Shown here: positions 63,316-64,000 of the stretch, piece after piece
Numbering within the stretch: position 1 is the first letter of the stretch
Layout of the letters: the number at the start of each line of letters is the position of its first letter
From: Calliopsis andreniformis
Taxonomy: Eukaryota > Arthropoda > Insecta > Hymenoptera > Andrenidae
Reading direction: 5' to 3'
Length of the DNA: 64,000 nt
Assembly: GCF_051401765.1 (NCBI RefSeq)
Contig: NW_027480548.1
Coordinates: 310,001-374,000, forward strand
Made by a program: the position numbers and the translations under genes
Notes under the pieces: generated by a model
What the model was told of the DNA's origin: nothing
Databases searched by the model: none
Seen by the model: only the letters and a program-made list of their open reading frames with translations

Positions 63316-64000
63316 AGGGTTGTGGATTGAGGACGAGGACTGAGGGTTGAATATTTATGATTGAGGTCTGAGGATTGAGGATTGAGGATTGAGGATTGAG
63401 AATTGAGGATTGAGGATTGAGGATTGAAGATTGAGGATTGGGTATTGAGGATTGAGGATTGAGGATTGAAGATTGAGGATAGGGTATTGAGGATTGAAGA
63501 ATGATGATTGAGGATTGAAGAATGATGATTGAGGATTATGGATTGAGAATTGAGGATTGAATATTGAGTGTTGAGGATTGAAGATCGACTATTGAGGATT
63601 GCGGATTGAGGATTGAGGGCTGGGGATTGAGGATTGAAGATTGAGTATTGAGGATTGAAGATTGAGGATTGTGGATTGAGGATTGAGGCTTGAATATTGA
63701 GGATTGGGGCTGAGTGTTGAGGGTTGAGTGATGAGGATTGATGTATGTGGATAGAGATTTGAAGATTGCAGGTTGAGTATTGAGTATTGAAAACTGTGAA
63801 ATCATGATATTCTATTGAGGATTGAGGATGGACCACTGATTGTTGAGGTCTGATGGCTGAAGATTGAGGGTTCAGGATTGAGGATTCAGGATTGAGGTTT
63901 GAGGACTGAGGATTGAGGATTGAGGATTGAGAATTGAGGATTGAGGATTGAGGATTGAAGATTGAGGATTGGCAGTTGAGGATTGAACATTGAGGATTGA
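63312..64000 (+). repeat. Copy of 32,101-32,789 (offset 31,211)
   Basis: Contains an e marker at 63808 with the TCATGATATT form and the six-base slip unit GCTGAG, both as around 32597. The match runs to the last base of the window, so the segment and the array continue beyond it. Confidence 0.88.

Larger units (their letters stand above)
1..64000 (+). repeat. Heptanucleotide satellite array, consensus GAGGATT, spans the whole window
   Basis: Every stretch I read parses into 7-base units of the form GAGGATT or close variants, all in one orientation, with no inverted segment and no non-repeat DNA. Variation concentrates at the third and fourth bases (G to A, T or C) and at A-to-G or T-to-C changes in the GATT half; the T-G step across the unit boundary is nearly constant. 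The plus strand is G-rich and very poor in C. The array enters and leaves the window mid-array. The minus strand is open in all frames only because its heptamer AATCCTC contains no stop, so these frames are not evidence of genes. Satellite DNA of a eukaryotic chromosome is the likeliest identity by inference; the taxon is unknown. Confidence 0.97.

Noticed and set aside
1..64000. CRISPR array
   Set aside because: There are no unique spacers; repeats are contiguous 7-base units and the spacing between markers is itself repeat.
1..64000. Telomeric repeat tract
   Set aside because: The unit is G-rich and 7 bases long like some telomere repeats, but it is not a known telomere word, is highly degenerate, has higher-order structure, and shows no terminal tract.
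1..64000. Short heptamer repeats as known from cyanobacteria and some other bacteria
   Set aside because: Those are intergenic tracts of tens to hundreds of bases between genes. Sixty-four kilobases without a gene does not fit, though the source organism cannot be proven from this window.
1..64000. Stable G-quadruplex or hairpin-forming element
   Set aside because: G runs are mostly of two, separated by five bases, giving at best weak two-layer quadruplexes. The strand composition leaves almost no self-complementarity for hairpins.
1..64000. tRNA, rRNA or other structured RNA genes
   Set aside because: No stretch departs from the heptamer pattern long enough to hold one, and the strand asymmetry rules out paired stems.

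Overview
The whole 64 kb window is one uninterrupted tandem-repeat (satellite) array. I see no gene, RNA gene, mobile element or unique-sequence island. The basic unit is a 7-base heptamer, GAGGATT on the given strand (AATCCTC on the other), always in the same orientation. Most units differ from the consensus by zero to two bases (GAAGATT, GAGTATT, GAGAATT, GAGGACT, GAGGGTT, GACGATT, GTGGATT), and the T-G step between units is the most constant feature. The array continues off both ends of the window. Gene-free tandem DNA of this length fits heterochromatic satellite DNA of a eukaryote (pericentromeric, subtelomeric or sex-chromosome type). This is inference: nothing in the sequence identifies a taxon, and short heptamer arrays also occur in some bacteria.

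Above the heptamer there is clear higher-order structure. A more diverged block of about 150 bases (21 heptamers, still in phase) recurs 80 times. I sort these marker blocks into six families (a to f here) by diagnostic bases around a core TATTCTATTG. Spacings between given pairs of families recur exactly: a-d 434, d-b 636, c-a 754, b-e 1104, e-f 1236, f-a 544 and a-b 587 bases. This is the organisation expected of higher-order repeats that evolve by unequal exchange and gene conversion.

Layout. 1-5722 and 5723-11444 are two copies of a 5,722-base unit, with a partial third copy to about 13,870. 13.9-18.0 kb is a mixed b/e/a/b/c region. About 18,010-22,900 holds a 2,753-base tandem duplication. 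22.9-28.75 kb is mixed and contains a 300-base unit in three copies (about 25,431-26,330). About 28,750-31,650 is copied again at about 53,285-56,180. 33.1-34.65 kb is a 762-base duplication. 33,462-49,019 is a 7,779-base tandem duplication, nested with a 3,593-base one that runs to about 51,700. 51.7-64 kb is a mosaic of pieces matching earlier parts of the window, joined at about 51,710, 56.35 kb, 57,838, 59,636, 60,773 and 63,315.

The many long open frames on the minus strand are a by-product of the heptamer. Every plus-strand heptamer carries TGA, which closes all three plus frames. The minus-strand heptamer contains no stop in any frame and reads as the same cyclic heptapeptide (S-S-I-L-N-P-Q) in all three. 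I therefore annotate none of them as genes. I did not find a new protein-coding or RNA system here; the interesting content is the satellite architecture and its record of duplication, deletion and mosaic exchange.
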